Assembly (NCBI GenBank): GCA_028285245.1
Contig: JANQPY010000047.1
Coordinates: 1-64,000 of the forward strand
Source of the DNA: Gammaproteobacteria bacterium
GTDB taxonomy: Bacteria; Pseudomonadota; Gammaproteobacteria; Steroidobacterales; GCA-2729495
DNA length: 64,000 nucleotides
Direction of reading: 5' to 3'
The notes beneath the pieces were generated by a model. That model saw only the letters and a program-made list of their open reading frames with translations. It had not been told where the DNA came from and searched no databases. Position 1 is the stretch's first letter; each line of letters opens with the position of its first letter. Shown here piece after piece: positions 63,121-64,000 of this stretch. A program made the position numbers and the translations under genes.

Positions 63121-63885
63121 GTGGGAAAGATTTTTAAAATCATCGCAGGGCTTGGCGTGACGGTGGCTGTCCTGGCTGGCATCGCCGTCTTTTTGTTGAT
63201 CTCTAATCTCGACGGGCTGGTCAAACGCGGCGTAGAAACCGTCGGCACGCAGGTAATCGGTGCGCCAGTGCGGCTGGGCGCCGCGCAGATCGATCTGCGT
63301 GAGGGAAGCGGCAAACTAACCGGCTTCACCGTAGCCAATCCGAGCGGGTTTCCGGCGGGTAACGCGCTGGAGCTGGGCAGCATCGAGCTGGATCTGGATT
63401 TGCAGAACGTCAGCCGTGAGCTTGTCGGCATCACACGCATCGCCGTTGATGGCGCCAAGGTCAACGCCATCCAGAACGAGCAGGGCAATAATCTGCAGGC
63501 GCTCATCAACAACATTAGGCAGCGTCAGGGCCAGAGCGAATCAGCCAAGCCCGGAAATGAGGGTGCACCCGAGCCGTTGCTGATGATTGACGAGTTCCGC
63601 TTCGAAAATTCTGCACTCAGCGTGACCGTGCCGGCACTTGATGCCCCCGTCACGGGCCGGCTGCCCGCCGTGGTCGTGCGCAATATCGGCACGGCGGAGA
63701 AGGGCGTAACGCCGGCGGTGGCCGCACGGCAGATTCTTGACCCGGTGATGCGTGAGGCCGTGCGATCCGCAACCAGCCTGTCCGGTGAAATGCTGAGGGA
63801 AGCCGCCGAGCAGGAAGCGAAGAAGCTGATCGACGAGGGCAAGGAAAAAGCGCTTAAGAAGTTGGGCGACTTCCTGAATCGCTAG
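63121..63885 (+). CDS. AsmA/DUF748-like membrane-anchored protein
   Basis: Protein of 254 residues, one N-terminal membrane helix (about 6-27, IIAGLGVTVAVLAGIAVFLLI) and a periplasmic domain with the AsmA-like beta pattern: GAAQIDLREGSGKLTGFTVANPSGFPAGNALELGSIELDLDLQNV. Near 115-140 and 200-254 it becomes helical and charged (REAAEQEAKKLIDEGKEKALKKLGDFL). AsmA-like proteins are linked to lipid movement across the periplasm; this one is very short. It starts with GTG. It sits between tRNA-Gly and tRNA-Cys, which are adjacent in Escherichia coli. Confidence 0.8.
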   Translation: MGKIFKIIAGLGVTVAVLAGIAVFLLISNLDGLVKRGVETVGTQVIGAPVRLGAAQIDLREGSGKLTGFTVANPSGFPAGNALELGSIELDLDLQNVSRELVGITRIAVDGAKVNAIQNEQGNNLQALINNIRQRQGQSESAKPGNEGAPEPLLMIDEFRFENSALSVTVPALDAPVTGRLPAVVVRNIGTAEKGVTPAVAARQILDPVMREAVRSATSLSGEMLREAAEQEAKKLIDEGKEKALKKLGDFLNR

Positions 63886-63964
63886 CGCCGGGCGCGGGCA
63901 GGGCTTCAGATATTCCCGGGCCGCTGTGCTACATTGCGGCCCCGTTCGGGCAGCCCGCCATCAC

Positions 63965-64000
63965 GGCTAGGTGGCAGAGTGGTTATGCAGCGGCCTGCAA
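63965..64000 (+). tRNA. tRNA-Cys (anticodon GCA), 5' part
   Basis: The last 36 bases begin a tRNA: GGCTAGG acceptor strand, a D-arm with GCAGAGTGGTTATGC, and CGGCCTGCAA giving loop CTGCAA with anticodon GCA at 63997-63999. It resembles cysT, and its place after pgsA and tRNA-Gly supports this. The 3' half lies outside the window. Confidence 0.88.

Overview
The window is GC-rich chromosomal DNA from a gammaproteobacterium, probably an uncultured or little-studied heterotroph. I base this on conserved gene orders: sucA-sucB-lpdA, yebC-ruvC-ruvA-ruvB-tolQ-tolR-tolA-tolB-pal-cpoB-queE-queC, mnmA-X-purB, and uvrC-pgsA-tRNA-Gly-tRNA-Cys. I cannot name the species. No integrase, transposase, CRISPR array, phage gene or rRNA is visible.

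Layout. 1-4.5 kb: end of the 2-oxoglutarate dehydrogenase operon (sucA is cut by the window edge). 4.6-14.5 kb: a small outer-membrane barrel, YebC, the RuvABC resolvasome, the Tol-Pal envelope system, two queuosine/7-deazaguanine genes, tRNA-Lys and a small RRM protein with its own promoter and terminator. 15-40 kb: an accessory metabolic region on both strands. It holds three related small membrane proteins, a bicupin, an amidohydrolase, an acyl-CoA synthetase, a DsbA-like isomerase, a Tat-exported type II molybdopterin oxidoreductase, two proteins that look like divergent ferredoxin-dependent bilin reductases, two nitrilase-superfamily proteins (one without its nucleophile), two UbiD-type decarboxylases, a riboflavin kinase-HAD phosphatase fusion, an NAD-dependent epimerase-like protein, an SDR, a class III CoA transferase, a haloalkane dehalogenase and an MFS carrier. 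40-64 kb: a P-loop protein, a PUA-like/HNH nuclease, thrA-thrC, a NERD protein, tatD, a TPR protein, acnA, mnmA, purB, fumC, a Nudix hydrolase, mazG, an MBL-fold hydrolase, class II DAHP synthase, a family 5 uracil-DNA glycosylase, uvrC, pgsA, tRNA-Gly, an AsmA-like protein and the start of tRNA-Cys.

How it may work together. The housekeeping blocks are ordinary. The 15-40 kb region reads as an undescribed catabolic or redox gene set. The UbiD enzymes need prenylated FMN, and a DUF120 riboflavin kinase domain fused to a HAD phosphatase lies between them, which suggests a local flavin-cofactor supply. The molybdoenzyme has no iron-sulfur beta subunit or cytochrome beside it; instead it is followed, with overlapping signals, by a bilin-reductase-fold protein that lacks the catalytic His and Asp. 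A second bilin-reductase-fold protein is divergent from the riboflavin kinase fusion. CoA ligase, CoA transferase and dehalogenase genes suggest breakdown of an organic acid or (halo)aromatic, but the substrate cannot be read from the sequence.
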